Part shown: in pieces, positions 34,380 to 45,015 of the stretch
How the letters are laid out: each line of letters opens with the position of its first letter
Position numbering within the stretch: the first letter of the stretch is position 1
DNA from: Pseudoalteromonas phenolica
GTDB lineage: Bacteria > Pseudomonadota > Gammaproteobacteria > Enterobacterales > Alteromonadaceae
NCBI RefSeq assembly: GCF_005876835.1
Contig: NZ_PPSW01000024.1
Span: 1 to 64,000 of the forward strand
Direction of reading: 5' to 3'
Length of the DNA stretch: 64,000 nt
The notes under the pieces: generated by a model
Database searches by the model: none
The model's input: the letters and a program-made list of their open reading frames with translations, nothing else
What the model was told of the DNA's origin: nothing
Program-made: the position numbers and the translations under genes

Positions 34380-37049
34380 TTAATTCACAGTTTGCTGCTG
34401 TTGTGCCAAGGTGTACTTGATGGCTTCACATAGATTCAATTGCGTATACTGCCACTGAGCCTGCTGATTGGTCATTAAGCTATTTTCAAGCTCCTCAGCA
34501 GCGCTGTGAATGTTCATAAAGCCAAAGCAGCCGGCACTACCTTTTAAGCTATGAGCAAGCGCTCTGAGCGACTCCCACTCCTGATTATCATAATAGTGTT
34601 GCACTTGTTTAAGATAGTCAGGCAGCTTTTCCATGTAATTTTTGTTGATTTGTACAAACTTTTCACTGGCTAATAGAGAATCCCACTTAGATTGACTCGC
34701 GGCCTGGATCTGTAGGTGCTCTAAAAGTACTTGGCCAAGTTGCTTCTTATCGATTGGTTTTGCCAAGGTTGCATCACAGCCAGCAGCAAGGTAAGACTCA
34801 ACATCATGCTTCATGACATTCGCAGTGAGGGCGATGATAGGGCCATCATAGGCCGCATGCCGGAGCATTTCTGTGGCTTCTAGGCCACCCATGACAGGCA
34901 TTTGCATATCCATCAAAATAAGTTGGTAATCATTAACTAGCGCTTTCTCAACTGCTTCAGCGCCATTATTAGCTATGTCTGGCTTAATTCCCCATGCATC
35001 AAGCAGTAGACAGATCAGCTCTTGGTTATCAGGGTTATCTTCGGCCAGAAGAATGTTGGCATCAAACTGGGTTGCTGCAAGCTCTTGTGAGGCATCAGGG
35101 ATGTGCGCTGACTCCTCCAATTTATTGATAAGTTGATAATCGCCATTCGGGAAGTGCGCTAAAACACGAATGGTAAACTTACTGCCCACACCTTGCTCAC
35201 TTAATACTTCTACATCACCACCGAGTAGCTGTGCTAAATTCTTAGAAATACATAGGCCCAAACCTGTTCCACCAAAGCGGCGTGTGGTGGTGCTATCAGC
35301 CTGCTCGAAGGGTTTAAAGACACGTTTTATTTCACTGTCAGACATGCCGATACCGGTATCTTCAATAATAAACTCGACACTTTGACTCTGGTGAATAAAT
35401 CGCACGCTTAAACGAATGCCACCGTATTCGGTAAACTTCACGGCGTTGGTGGTAATGTTTAATAATATTTGTTTTAAGCGAGTGATATCGCTGTAAATGG
35501 AGCGCGGCAACGGAAATTGGTAGTCCATAGAAAAAGATAGCTGTTTTTCTTGTGCTAGTGGCGCGATGATCGACTCAACATCTTCAAGTAAAGGCTGAAG
35601 TTTGAATGGGCGATGCTCTACATCAAGCTTTTCAGCTTCGATTTTTGATAAATCGAGTATGTTATTTATCAGCTCTAACAAGTGCTTTGAGTTTCGCAGT
35701 ACCGTGCTTAAGTGGTTTCGATTCGCGGTCGCTTGCGGGTTGATAATCAACTGCTCGGTGAAACCCATAATCGCAGTCAGAGGGGTGCGGATCTCATGAC
35801 TCATATTGGCTAAGAAACGACTTTTTAAATCACTCGCTTGCTCAGCTTCCCTAATAGCAATTTCGAGTTGTTGATTTGTTTGTTCAAGTTCCTCAGTACG
35901 AACATCAACCATTTCTTCTAGGTGTAACTTATAGGTTTTAAGTTCAGATTGAGAATCTCTGATCTGTTTTACCATGTGGTTGAAGTCTCTAAATAAAAGT
36001 CCAACTTCATCGTTGCTTTGTTCAGGTAAAGAGACTGATAAATTACCATCACCGACCTTATGGCTGGCAGCACCAAGTAATTCAATTGGGTTTAAAAGTA
36101 GGTTCCTTACCACTATAAAAATCAAGATAGGGAGAGTTATCACCGACAAAATGACAATCAAAGCAGTGATCAAACTAATTGCTTTACCTGATTGATACAG
36201 CAGCGCTTTCGGAATGCTCGATAAATAATAATAACCGCCACTTAATTGCACCGCATAAACCATACGTTCGATGTTATCTACACTCGACAATTTAATTGAT
36301 TTCAGCGTACTTCGCTCAGCGGTTTCTTGTATTTTTTGAGTTTCTTCGACGTTCAAAGATTGCGCATACAGACTCGGATCTGAGCTGAATAAGATTTCAC
36401 CCTGCTGAGTGATCAATAAATTTAAGGTATTATTGTATGGAGACTCTAAGATACTTGAGTGAATTACCGAAGGGTCAACTTGAACTATGATGTAACCTTG
36501 TTGTTTTGGTCTTTTGAGCTGGTAATCAACACTGAAAATTTGCTGTACAAGATAAATATGTGTGGTGTTGTTTGCAGTCGGCACCATGAATTTCTGCTGC
36601 CGCATACTGCTACTTTTTACTTGCTCAAAAAACGGATAACTTTGTGGTGCCTGATTTAAATTATTCGCATAGTATGCTTTTGATTCACCCTCTGGTGAAA
36701 CTAGGTTAATGCTTAATATGTCAGGGTAGGCATCACTGTAACTTGCAAATACATCCATTAAAGCGCCAAGCCGAGCGGTTTTTTCAAAAGGTGTTTCAAA
36801 ATCTATTGCGAGAAAATCGCTTAATACAGGAGAAGTTGAGAGTAGTTTGGTGGTTGACTGATAAATCTCAATATAGTTGAACATCTTCTGATGCTGCTGT
36901 TCAACAAATCGACTTACAGTGAGCTTTGCTTGTTTTTGTGTTGAACTAGTAACGTTAGTCAAGGTGAAACCACCTAAAAACAGCAAAGGTAAAATCACTA
37001 ATGGAGTGATGTACCATAATAATTTTATACTTAACTTGCTGGTTTTCAT
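34380..37049 (-). CDS. hybrid sensor histidine kinase with receiver and Hpt domains
   Basis: An 889-aa tripartite phosphorelay sensor. TM1 is at about 12-31, followed by a large periplasmic sensor (about 32-285, Cache-like) and TM2 (about 291-318). HAMP (about 318-370) and a coiled coil follow. HisKA has phospho-acceptor His418 (MSHEIRTPL), and the HATPase has N-box and DTGIGM, FGGTGLGL. A receiver domain has Asp714 (LILMDMQMPVMGG), and the C-terminal Hpt has His833 (ALAHSLKGSAG). All key residues are intact. No response regulator is adjacent, so the final target is unknown. The architecture resembles BarA or EvgS-type hybrids, but the sensor is different. Confidence 0.92.
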   Translation of the reverse strand: MKTSKLSIKLLWYITPLVILPLLFLGGFTLTNVTSSTQKQAKLTVSRFVEQQHQKMFNYIEIYQSTTKLLSTSPVLSDFLAIDFETPFEKTARLGALMDVFASYSDAYPDILSINLVSPEGESKAYYANNLNQAPQSYPFFEQVKSSSMRQQKFMVPTANNTTHIYLVQQIFSVDYQLKRPKQQGYIIVQVDPSVIHSSILESPYNNTLNLLITQQGEILFSSDPSLYAQSLNVEETQKIQETAERSTLKSIKLSSVDNIERMVYAVQLSGGYYYLSSIPKALLYQSGKAISLITALIVILSVITLPILIFIVVRNLLLNPIELLGAASHKVGDGNLSVSLPEQSNDEVGLLFRDFNHMVKQIRDSQSELKTYKLHLEEMVDVRTEELEQTNQQLEIAIREAEQASDLKSRFLANMSHEIRTPLTAIMGFTEQLIINPQATANRNHLSTVLRNSKHLLELINNILDLSKIEAEKLDVEHRPFKLQPLLEDVESIIAPLAQEKQLSFSMDYQFPLPRSIYSDITRLKQILLNITTNAVKFTEYGGIRLSVRFIHQSQSVEFIIEDTGIGMSDSEIKRVFKPFEQADSTTTRRFGGTGLGLCISKNLAQLLGGDVEVLSEQGVGSKFTIRVLAHFPNGDYQLINKLEESAHIPDASQELAATQFDANILLAEDNPDNQELICLLLDAWGIKPDIANNGAEAVEKALVNDYQLILMDMQMPVMGGLEATEMLRHAAYDGPIIALTANVMKHDVESYLAAGCDATLAKPIDKKQLGQVLLEHLQIQAASQSKWDSLLASEKFVQINKNYMEKLPDYLKQVQHYYDNQEWESLRALAHSLKGSAGCFGFMNIHSAAEELENSLMTNQQAQWQYTQLNLCEAIKYTLAQQQQTVN

Positions 37050-37180
37050 GCGATTTAAATAACGTCCTAAATGTTCTTCTTGTTAGCATAATGGAACAAA
37101 GCCCAAGTATCTAATCCTAAGACAATGCAGCTTTTTTAACAAGTCATATGCGCTATGTTCATACTTGTTTAATAAAGCAA

Positions 37181-37867
37181 CTATTTTGCTTCAAATAAAC
37201 ATTGAGTGAATACAAGGTCATCTATAATTTGATAGTGAACATTAACTTCTAAACCTGTTTGTACTTGTTTGCTTAAGTTATGCATTATTTTAAAAGTTAA
37301 AATAGTATCGTTAAATGCAATTAACTTTGCTTTATCGAAGCCAAAATATTTTTTCACAAAAGGGTAGAGGGCTTTATAAATACTTTCTTTGGCAGAAAAA
37401 ATAACACTTAAGGGGTGTGTTACTTGCTTACCAAGTTCATGAAATTGCGTTTTTTCGTCATCTCGTAATATGTGTGTTTGCAGTTTTGTCTCTTGACTAT
37501 CTTTCATCAATTTTTCGACATCAATACCTACGGCTGTGGCGCGATCTTGCAAGCCAGCTATCGCACCAGCAATGCCCTTGGTATGGGTAATTGAGCCAAA
37601 TGTACCTGCCGGCCAAATTGGTACTCTATCATCAGCCGTGTGAACTATCGGGTTATCAATGTTTAGTGCTGTTAATGCCTGAGTGGCACATAGTCGGCCT
37701 GCCAAATATTCAGCTTGGCGTTTATGAACAGCTTTTTTTATGCGTTCAGGGAGAGGCTGTTTAAATTGTTCGAAACTATGAGGCACAAAGCTCTCAGCAT
37801 CGAACTCAAGCACCACGAGTTCAAGCGCGAGACGATTTTCAAAAATAGACGATTTAGTGACTTGCAT
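37181..37867 (-). CDS. 4'-phosphopantetheinyl transferase (EntD-like)
   Basis: A 228-aa enzyme that transfers phosphopantetheine from CoA to carrier proteins. Family signature: R-AEYLAGRLCA (about 50-61), SITHT (about 93-97), VGIDVEK with Asp116 and Glu118, and FSAKESIYKALYP with Glu161, the Mg2+/CoA-binding residues. It belongs to the EntD/Sfp group (secondary metabolism) rather than AcpS. No NRPS, PKS or siderophore gene lies in the window, so its substrate is elsewhere. It stands alone between the hybrid kinase and the MATE gene. Confidence 0.9.
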   Translation of the reverse strand: MQVTKSSIFENRLALELVVLEFDAESFVPHSFEQFKQPLPERIKKAVHKRQAEYLAGRLCATQALTALNIDNPIVHTADDRVPIWPAGTFGSITHTKGIAGAIAGLQDRATAVGIDVEKLMKDSQETKLQTHILRDDEKTQFHELGKQVTHPLSVIFSAKESIYKALYPFVKKYFGFDKAKLIAFNDTILTFKIMHNLSKQVQTGLEVNVHYQIIDDLVFTQCLFEAK

Positions 37868-38123
37868 AGCGCACTCCTTTTAAGGGGGCTGAGTGTCATT
37901 TATTTGTATTTAAATCGCAAGCTTTTCTAAGCAGGTTAAAGATCGACTATTTAAATGGCTTATAAGTTTTACAAAAGTTTACCTGCTTTATTTTAATCCA
38001 GCTTTTAGGATGACACTAAAGTAATTAAACGACTTAGCTAGGTCACTAAGCACATACTTTGTTACAAACGCCGAAAGTTATTTTGTAATAAAAGCCATGG
38101 GTTGAGGTCTTAGTTTAAGACGT

Positions 38124-39521
38124 ATGAAATGGATTGATACTATGCAGCAGAGTCAAACTTTGTGTTATCTAAGTGCATCGCCTTGGCAGCTATTAAGAAA
38201 AACCACCGCTATTTTATTGCCAGCGATTTGTATTCTATTGGCTTACGATCTAGCCGAATCGTCGGTGATAGCCAATACCAATGAGCAACTTCTACAACTC
38301 TATGGGTATGCTCAGCCTTTGCTTGTAACCTTGATGGCATTTGCTGTTGCCTTGTCGGTTCGAACGAATATGGCCATGGTGCAATTGGTTGAGCAGAAAA
38401 ATAAAGGATTGTTTGCTCATATTCGCTTTGGTGTATTTGTCAGTGTCGCTGTATCTATTTTCTTACTACTCACATTAGATGAAATACTGGCCTTATTCGG
38501 TTTAGCTGAGTGGTTGAGTACTTTATCGGACGTGCAGTCTGTCGAGTTTACTTCAGAGATCATGTCGTTTTTAACAGTGCGGATCAGCACACTCTTTGCT
38601 CTAGTGATTATTTGGCAAGTTAGCAGCGCGCTCAGAGCATTAAACGATTGTTGGTACTCGGCACTGTATTTATTGCTTTGGATGATGTGTAAATCAATTG
38701 GGTTGTTAGTGTTAGCTCAGCACAGCGAGCTTCATTTGCTGAGTTCTCTAGCCCAGTTGCATGCTTTTGTTGATGTTTTATTTGCAGCGATAGGTTTAAG
38801 CCTTGTATTTATGAGGCATAAATCGAGTTTATTTACATCAAGCAAATCAGTAAATGGAAATTTAGATACGATACTCATTATTTGTCAGCAGTTAATACCT
38901 GCATGCTCTCTTGCGCTATTAACTTATATCGCCAGCCAGTCTGATACCGCTTTTATCGCAGTATTTGCTTTAACCTTTAAGATAGAAGCATTGGCTTTAT
39001 TGATCCCTATGGTGCTGACCGCTTCATTACCTGCAATAGTGGGCGTCAATTATTGGTCGAACAATAAAAAACGTGCTGTGAGTATCTTAAAAAGTGCGTT
39101 TTATCTCATTATTGCTATGCAATGTGTGATAGCCGCTTTACTTTATTTATTTCAGTCACAGCTGTTTGCTGGGATCTGCCCCGATTGTCAGCAAATTACT
39201 TTGTTAAAATACTTCATTCAATTCTTACCCATCAGTTATGCCGGCTTAGGTATGGTTATGGTGTATGTTTCTTGTTTGAATGCCATGGGCAAGAGTAAAC
39301 AAGCCATGGTGTTTTTGGCTTTCCACCGTCTATTGCTTATCCCAATTTTGGCTGTGTTGGGGCTTAATCTATTGGGCAATATGGGGTTGTTTATTGGCTT
39401 AGCAGTATCGCATTTCATTATGGGTGGTTTTGTATTTTATCAGATCACTGTTGTTTACAGCCGTTCAAGTGATGAACAAAACGACATGGTGCAATTAGAT
39501 TTGCAAACAGAAAAAACTTAA
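38124..39521 (+). CDS. MATE-family efflux transporter
   Basis: A 465-aa inner-membrane protein with about twelve hydrophobic segments, of the multidrug/Na+(H+) antiporter (MATE) type. Evidence is mostly the number and spacing of membrane segments in two halves (about 30-240 and 250-455). The sequence is rather divergent, so a wider MOP-superfamily flippase is possible. Substrate is unknown. It is an isolated gene after a long leader (256 bases back to the divergent PPTase gene) with only a weak ribosome-binding site; an internal ATG eight codons further down could be the start. Confidence 0.75.
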   Translation: MKWIDTMQQSQTLCYLSASPWQLLRKTTAILLPAICILLAYDLAESSVIANTNEQLLQLYGYAQPLLVTLMAFAVALSVRTNMAMVQLVEQKNKGLFAHIRFGVFVSVAVSIFLLLTLDEILALFGLAEWLSTLSDVQSVEFTSEIMSFLTVRISTLFALVIIWQVSSALRALNDCWYSALYLLLWMMCKSIGLLVLAQHSELHLLSSLAQLHAFVDVLFAAIGLSLVFMRHKSSLFTSSKSVNGNLDTILIICQQLIPACSLALLTYIASQSDTAFIAVFALTFKIEALALLIPMVLTASLPAIVGVNYWSNNKKRAVSILKSAFYLIIAMQCVIAALLYLFQSQLFAGICPDCQQITLLKYFIQFLPISYAGLGMVMVYVSCLNAMGKSKQAMVFLAFHRLLLIPILAVLGLNLLGNMGLFIGLAVSHFIMGGFVFYQITVVYSRSSDEQNDMVQLDLQTEKT

Positions 39522-39678
39522 CTATTTGAGAAGAAAAAGTTGTTATAAAAACCGCTGTACGATTGAGTATCTTGGCAAGATAAGCGAAAATAGTCGATTA
39601 ACTGATATTCATAGCCTGAGCAGGACAGTAATTTCATTTTACTTGTGCTGTGCTCAACTTAAGAGAAGATTTTAATCG

Positions 39679-41268
39679 ATGTCAAACGCTTCAATTCCTC
39701 AGGAAGTCTCGAAAAGACGGACTTTCGCGATTATCTCGCACCCGGATGCGGGTAAAACCACCATCACAGAAAAAGTACTTTTATTCGGAAAGGCCTTACA
39801 AAAAGCCGGTACGGTAAAAGGTCGTGGTTCAAACCAGCACGCTAAATCTGACTGGATGGAAATGGAAAAAGAGCGTGGTATCTCAGTAACAACCTCTGTG
39901 ATGCAGTTCCCGTATAACGATGCTTTGGTTAACTTACTAGATACCCCGGGACACGAAGATTTCTCTGAAGATACTTATCGTACACTGACAGCCGTTGACT
40001 CATGTCTGATGGTGATCGATGCAGCAAAAGGCGTAGAAGACCGTACACGTAAACTAATGGAAGTAACGCGCTTACGTGATACGCCAATCGTGACTTTCAT
40101 GAACAAGCTTGACCGTGACATCCGTGACCCTATGGAAGTGATGGACGAAGTTGAAACTGAACTTAACATCATGTGTGCGCCGATCACTTGGCCAATCGGT
40201 TGTGGTAAAGAGTTTAAAGGTGTGTATCACATTCACCGTGATGAAACGATTTTATACGCAACTGGTCAAGGCCATACTATCCAAGAAAAGCGCATCATTA
40301 AGGGCTTAGATAACCCAGACTTAGATGCAGAAATCGGGGATGAATTAGCAGAGCAACTTCGTGAAGAGTTAGAGCTAGTAATCGGTGCATCAAACGAATT
40401 TGATCACGAGCTATTCCTATCAGGTGAGCTAACGCCTGTATATTTTGGTACAGCATTAGGTAACTTCGGTGTTGACCACATGCTTGACGGTTTAACTGAG
40501 TGGGCGCCAACGCCTATGCCACGTCAAACAGAAGAGCGTGAAGTAAAAGCCGAAGAAGAAAAGTTCTCAGGTTTCGTATTTAAAATCCAAGCTAACATGG
40601 ACCCGAAACACCGTGACCGTATCGCTTTCATGCGCATTGTATCGGGTAAATATACCCAAGGTATGAAAATGGACCACGTACGTATCGGCAAAAAAGTCAG
40701 TATTTCTGACGCGGTTACTTTCATGGCCGGTGACCGTGAACGTGCGCAAGAAGCGTTTGCAGGTGACATCATTGGTTTGCATAACCACGGTACAATCCAA
40801 ATCGGTGATACTTTTACTCAAGGTGAGAAGCTTAAGTTCAGCGGTATTCCAAACTTCGCGCCAGAGTTATTCCGTAGCATTCGCTTGAAAGATCCTCTTA
40901 AGCAAAAGCAGTTATTAAAAGGCCTAGTTCAGCTTTCAGAAGAAGGTGCAGTACAGGTATTTAGACCTCTGCAAAATAATACCCTAATCGTTGGAGCGGT
41001 TGGTGTGCTGCAGTTTGATGTGGTTGTTGCCCGTTTGAAAGCAGAATATAACGTAGATGCAATCTACGAGAGTGTGTCGGTACAAACTGCGCGTTGGGTA
41101 ACCTGCGACGACGATAAGAAAATGGCTGAGTTTAAACGTAAGTGTGAAGCAAACTTAGCCCTTGATGGTGGCGATAACTTAACTTACATTGCACCAAGCC
41201 GTGTAAACTTAAACTTATCAATGGAACGCTATCCTGATGTTCAGTTCCACCATACACGTGAACACTAA
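39679..41268 (+). CDS. prfC: peptide chain release factor 3
   Basis: A 529-aa GTPase that recycles RF1/RF2 after termination. The G domain has SHPDAGKTT (about 20-28), [14 protein letters not shown] (about 87-100) and MNKLDRD (about 141-147). Beta-barrel domains and the RF3-specific C-terminus follow ([16 protein letters not shown] at the end). Length is normal. argS follows on the same strand after 69 bases. Confidence 0.98.
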   Translation: MSNASIPQEVSKRRTFAIISHPDAGKTTITEKVLLFGKALQKAGTVKGRGSNQHAKSDWMEMEKERGISVTTSVMQFPYNDALVNLLDTPGHEDFSEDTYRTLTAVDSCLMVIDAAKGVEDRTRKLMEVTRLRDTPIVTFMNKLDRDIRDPMEVMDEVETELNIMCAPITWPIGCGKEFKGVYHIHRDETILYATGQGHTIQEKRIIKGLDNPDLDAEIGDELAEQLREELELVIGASNEFDHELFLSGELTPVYFGTALGNFGVDHMLDGLTEWAPTPMPRQTEEREVKAEEEKFSGFVFKIQANMDPKHRDRIAFMRIVSGKYTQGMKMDHVRIGKKVSISDAVTFMAGDRERAQEAFAGDIIGLHNHGTIQIGDTFTQGEKLKFSGIPNFAPELFRSIRLKDPLKQKQLLKGLVQLSEEGAVQVFRPLQNNTLIVGAVGVLQFDVVVARLKAEYNVDAIYESVSVQTARWVTCDDDKKMAEFKRKCEANLALDGGDNLTYIAPSRVNLNLSMERYPDVQFHHTREH

Positions 41269-41337
41269 TAAACGCTTAAATTGAATCGAATTTAACCTTG
41301 CTGGCATTGAAGGCTGGCAAGGGTTACAGGATAAAAA

Positions 41338-43080
41338 ATGAATATCAAAACTCTATTAATTGAAAAAGCTAACGCGGCGATGCACGCTGCGGGTATTCCT
41401 GAAGGCACAAACCCAGCGGTTACACAATCTACTCGTCCGCAATTTGGTGATTACCAAATCAATGGTGCAATGGGCGCTGCAAAAGCATTAAAAACTAACC
41501 CGCGTGAACTTGCACAAAAGATCATCGACAATTTAGACGTTGCAGACCTTGCTGCAAAAACTGAAATTGCAGGCCCGGGTTTTATCAACATTCACTTAAA
41601 GCCTGAGTTTTTAGCTGCAAGCCTAGAAGCGGCAAACCAAGATGCAAAACTTGGTGTTGCTGAGCATGCAAACCCGCATAAAGTTGTGGTTGATTACTCT
41701 TCACCAAACCTTGCAAAAGAAATGCACGTAGGTCATTTACGTTCTACCATCATTGGTGATGCGGTTGTACGTGCCCTTGAGTTCCGTGGTGATACCGTTG
41801 TTCGTCAAAACCACATGGGTGACTGGGGTACTCAGTTCGGTATGCTTATCGCACACCTTGAAGACTTACTTGAGCAGGGCGTAGATCTTGAAAAAGTAGC
41901 ACTTGCTGACCTTGAAAGCTTCTACCGTGATGCGAAAAAGCGTTTCGATGATGAAGAAGGCTTTGCTGACAAAGCCCGTGACTACGTCGTTAAACTACAA
42001 GGTGGCGACGCGCACTGCAAAAAGCTTTGGCAGATGTTTATCGATACTTCGGTTAAACACTCTGAAGAAGTTTACGCGAGATTAAACGTTACCCTTGGCC
42101 GTGATGATATTAAAGCAGAAAGCGCTTATAACGACCGTCTTCAAGGCGTGATTGATCTGCTTAAAGAAAAAGGCATCGCAGTTGAAGACCAAGGTGCGCA
42201 AGTAGTATTCCTTGATGAGCTTGCGAACAAAGATGGCGAGCCATCAGTGTTTATCGTACAAAAATCAGGTGGCGGTTTCTTATATTCAACCACTGACCTT
42301 GCTGCTTGTGACTACCGTTCAAATGAACTAGACGTAGACCGTATCTTAATTTTCGTAGATGCACGTCAGGGCCTACACTTCAACCAAGTTGAGATCACAG
42401 CACGTAAAGCGGGTCTGTTAAAAGACAAAACCAGCTACGAGCCAAGCTTATTCGGTACTATGATGGGTGACGATGGTAAACCATTCAAAACTCGTACTGG
42501 TGGTACAGTTAAACTAGCAGACCTACTTGAAGAAGCGGTAAGCCGTGCAGCAGATAAAATTGCTGACCGTACAGCTGAATTAAGTGAAGAAGAGCGTAGT
42601 GAGATCGCCCGTAAAGTGGGTATTGGCGCAGTTAAATACGCTGATTTATCTAAGCACCGTACCAGTGACTACATCTTCAACTGGGATACAATGTTGAGCT
42701 TCGAAGGTGCAACCGCACCTTACCTACAATACGCTTACACGCGTGTAAGTGGTATTTTCCGTAAAGCTGGCGTAGACAGTGCAAATCTTGCTGGTAGCAT
42801 CAACATTGTTGAGCCACAAGAAAAAGCATTGGCGTTAAAACTACTTCAGCTTGAAGAAGTACTCGATCTGATGATCAGCGAAGCGACTCCGCACGTATTA
42901 TGTGGTTACTTATATGAGCTTGCGAGCCTATATATGACATTCTACGAAGCGTGCCCAATCTTAAAAGATGATGTGGCAGCTGATGTACGTGAAAGCCGTT
43001 TACTACTATGTAACTTAGTGGCTAAATCGCTACGTACCGGTCTAGACCTTCTGGGCATCGAAGTGATGGAGCAGATGTAA
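41338..43080 (+). CDS. argS: arginyl-tRNA synthetase
   Basis: A 580-aa class I aminoacyl-tRNA synthetase. The catalytic HIGH-like motif is [13 protein letters not shown] (about 128-140), preceded by [13 protein letters not shown]. The KMSKS loop is degenerate ([14 protein letters not shown]), which is usual for ArgRS. The DALR anticodon-binding C-terminal half ends [16 protein letters not shown] lies upstream of the ATG. A terminator follows. Confidence 0.98.
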   Translation: MNIKTLLIEKANAAMHAAGIPEGTNPAVTQSTRPQFGDYQINGAMGAAKALKTNPRELAQKIIDNLDVADLAAKTEIAGPGFINIHLKPEFLAASLEAANQDAKLGVAEHANPHKVVVDYSSPNLAKEMHVGHLRSTIIGDAVVRALEFRGDTVVRQNHMGDWGTQFGMLIAHLEDLLEQGVDLEKVALADLESFYRDAKKRFDDEEGFADKARDYVVKLQGGDAHCKKLWQMFIDTSVKHSEEVYARLNVTLGRDDIKAESAYNDRLQGVIDLLKEKGIAVEDQGAQVVFLDELANKDGEPSVFIVQKSGGGFLYSTTDLAACDYRSNELDVDRILIFVDARQGLHFNQVEITARKAGLLKDKTSYEPSLFGTMMGDDGKPFKTRTGGTVKLADLLEEAVSRAADKIADRTAELSEEERSEIARKVGIGAVKYADLSKHRTSDYIFNWDTMLSFEGATAPYLQYAYTRVSGIFRKAGVDSANLAGSINIVEPQEKALALKLLQLEEVLDLMISEATPHVLCGYLYELASLYMTFYEACPILKDDVAADVRESRLLLCNLVAKSLRTGLDLLGIEVMEQM

Positions 43081-43109
43081 TCTGTTTCATTAACTAAATG
43101 AACTTCATA

Positions 43110-43143
43110 GGCCGCGCAACAGCATGTTGTTGCGGCCTTTTTT
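43110..43143 (+). terminator. terminator after argS
   Basis: GGCCGC(G)CAACA / TGTTG(T)TGCGGCC stem with a short loop and a run of T's, 30 bases past the argS stop. Confidence 0.88.
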
Positions 43144-43204
43144 ATACCCAATTAAGAGCAGATTGTTATTAACCTAAGCTCAGGTTAACGAGTAAGGAAC
43201 GAAT

Positions 43205-43846
43205 ATGAAATTAGAAGACATTCGCCGCGAGTATACCCAAGGTGGTTTGCAGCGTGACACGCTAGCAGATGACCCTATTGTGCAATTTGAGGCTTGGCTA
43301 AAACAAGCGGTTGAAGCCAAGTTTAGCAATGATCCGACAGCCATGGTTGTAGCAACGGTTGATGAAACCGGCCAGCCTTCACAGCGTATCGTGCTGCTTA
43401 AACATTTGGATGAAAATGGCTTCGTATTTTTCACTAATACGGGCTCACGCAAGGCACAAGAGTTAAAGAGCAATAACAAGATTTCTTTGCACTTTCCTTG
43501 GCATGCGATTGAGCGCCAAGTAATCGTGTATGGTGAAGCAAAACCACTGCCAACCAGCGCTGTAGCAAAGTATTTCTTATCTCGTCCAAAAGAGAGCCAA
43601 CTCGCAGCTTGGGCGTCACAACAGTCTCGTCCGGTGTCATCGCGTCAAGCGCTAATGCAAACCTTTAACAGCATGAAGTCAAAGTTTGCTAAAGGCGATA
43701 TTCCACTGCCAGACTTTTGGGGGGGCTATTGTGTTGAGCCAACTAAAATTGAATTTTGGCAAGGTGGCGAGCACCGCTTACATGATCGCTTTATGTATGT
43801 AAAGCAAGCCGATGGTCGTTGGGCTGTTGAAAGGTTAAATCCTTAA
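43205..43846 (+). CDS. pdxH: pyridoxamine 5'-phosphate oxidase
   Basis: A 213-aa FMN enzyme that makes pyridoxal phosphate from PNP/PMP. Family motifs: [11 protein letters not shown] at the N-terminus, [28 protein letters not shown] (about 61-88), and the C-terminal [13 protein letters not shown] and WAVERLNP. Length is normal. A monocistronic gene after argS. Confidence 0.97.
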   Translation: MKLEDIRREYTQGGLQRDTLADDPIVQFEAWLKQAVEAKFSNDPTAMVVATVDETGQPSQRIVLLKHLDENGFVFFTNTGSRKAQELKSNNKISLHFPWHAIERQVIVYGEAKPLPTSAVAKYFLSRPKESQLAAWASQQSRPVSSRQALMQTFNSMKSKFAKGDIPLPDFWGGYCVEPTKIEFWQGGEHRLHDRFMYVKQADGRWAVERLNP

Positions 43847-43873
43847 GCTTTTATTTAGGTAAGCTCTTACATT

Positions 43874-43900
43874 AGTGGCCCTTTATTACAAAGAGCCACT
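43874..43900. terminator. weak hairpin between pdxH and a small minus-strand ORF
   Basis: AGTGGC-C-CTTT / AAAG-A-GCCACT with loop ATTAC, followed by TTT only. It lies between two convergent genes. Confidence 0.5.
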
Positions 43901-43911
43901 TTGGATACTAA

Positions 43912-44112
43912 TTAATTACACACGTCAGTAAGGCGACAGTTTTGATCATTAGTAAAGTTACCTGTGCGACACCTCCAGTGATCATCACAAGTATAATCCC
44001 AGCTAAAACCAGGGCCAGTACCACCACCGACTTGTGGCGTAGCATTTACTGGTAAAGCATTTTTGTCTGAAGAAAGACTCTTAATTTTCTTTTTATTTAG
44101 TTTTAATTTCAT
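43912..44112 (-). CDS. putative RiPP/bacteriocin-type precursor peptide 1
   Basis: A 66-aa ORF with a leader-like N-terminus (MKLKLNKKKIKSLSSDK), then TPQVGGG (residues 25-31) and a Cys-rich tail. The four Cys (42, 48, 59, 65) are spaced C-x5-C-x10-C-x5-C. It shares its leader with a second ORF at 46758-46922. AAGGA lies ahead of the ATG, and a promoter-like pair is at 44159-44187. The design (basic leader, Gly-Gly, variable Cys core) is that of ribosomally made, modified or disulfide-linked peptides cleaved at Gly-Gly. No maturation, protease or transporter gene is nearby, so the class is not assigned. Confidence 0.7.
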   Translation of the reverse strand: MKLKLNKKKIKSLSSDKNALPVNATPQVGGGTGPGFSWDYTCDDHWRCRTGNFTNDQNCRLTDVCN

Positions 44113-44158
44113 TTTTATTCCTTAAAAATTAATATGTTTGCCATGGTTGGCGTTTTCC

Positions 44159-44187
44159 AAACTAATAGAAAAGATTGTTGTGGTCAA
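44159..44187 (-). promoter_or_regulatory. promoter of precursor peptide 1
   Basis: On the minus strand TTGACC, a 17-base spacer, then TAGTTT. It lies 47 bases upstream of the ATG, in the divergent region with tatD. Confidence 0.55.
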
Positions 44188-44250
44188 TACTTGTTCGGCT
44201 TGTTCTTTTTCAAAAATACATGCTAGGTGCAATACAAGAGGGTGTTAAAA

Positions 44251-45015
44251 ATGGTATTTATTGATACACATTGTCACCTTGACTTCGACGAGTTTAAAGG
44301 TGACTTTCAAAACTATGTTTACCGTGCAACTCAACTCGGTGTTCATGGCTTTGTTGTACCTGGGATCACACTCGAGCAAAGTCAAGCTTTAGTGGGTTTT
44401 AAACAGCATAACCAAGGTGTTTATATTGCTTTTGGTCTTCACCCATATTTTATGGTTGAGCATCAAGATGGCGATTTTGAACAGCTAAAAAGCTTAGCCT
44501 TTGAGCATCGTGAGCAGCTGGTGGCCATTGGCGAGTGTGGTATCGATGCCAGTATTGAAGATATTGAAAAGCAACAAACGCTATTTGTTGAACATATAAA
44601 ACTTGCGAATGAGCTGTCATTGCCGCTTATTGTGCATCACAGACAAAGCCATCATTTGATCATGCAAGCATTTAAACAAGTGAAACCCAAATGGGGTGGG
44701 GTGATCCATGCTTTTAGTGGTTCACTGCAACAAGCTCAAGCGTATATCAAACTGGGTTTTAAACTTGGCGTGGGGGGCACGATAACCTATGAACGTGCCA
44801 ACAAAACCAAACAAGCTTTAGCACTAGTACCACTCGATAGCTTAGTGCTTGAGACTGACGCACCTTCTATGCCGCTTGCGGGTTATCAAGGGCAGATAAA
44901 CTTACCTGAACGCCTTAAAGCAGTATTTGATTGCCTAGTAGCAATTCGCAGTGAATCAGAGTCTGAGATTGCCAAACAAGTTTATTCGTCGTCTTGTTCG
45001 CTTTTTAATATTTGA
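44251..45015 (+). CDS. TatD-family metal-dependent hydrolase
   Basis: A 254-aa TIM-barrel hydrolase, probably a DNase or phosphoesterase. The metal site is DTHCHLD at the start (about 5-11), with GLHPY, GECGID, and VHHRQSHH, plus VLETDAPSMPL near the end. I chose ATG 44251, with AGAGG nine bases upstream; the longest ORF (44227) adds eight residues before the typical MVFIDTHCH. Its 3' end overlaps convergent ytjB by 34 bases. E. coli YjjV is similar in size and region. Confidence 0.92.
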   Translation: MVFIDTHCHLDFDEFKGDFQNYVYRATQLGVHGFVVPGITLEQSQALVGFKQHNQGVYIAFGLHPYFMVEHQDGDFEQLKSLAFEHREQLVAIGECGIDASIEDIEKQQTLFVEHIKLANELSLPLIVHHRQSHHLIMQAFKQVKPKWGGVIHAFSGSLQQAQAYIKLGFKLGVGGTITYERANKTKQALALVPLDSLVLETDAPSMPLAGYQGQINLPERLKAVFDCLVAIRSESESEIAKQVYSSSCSLFNI

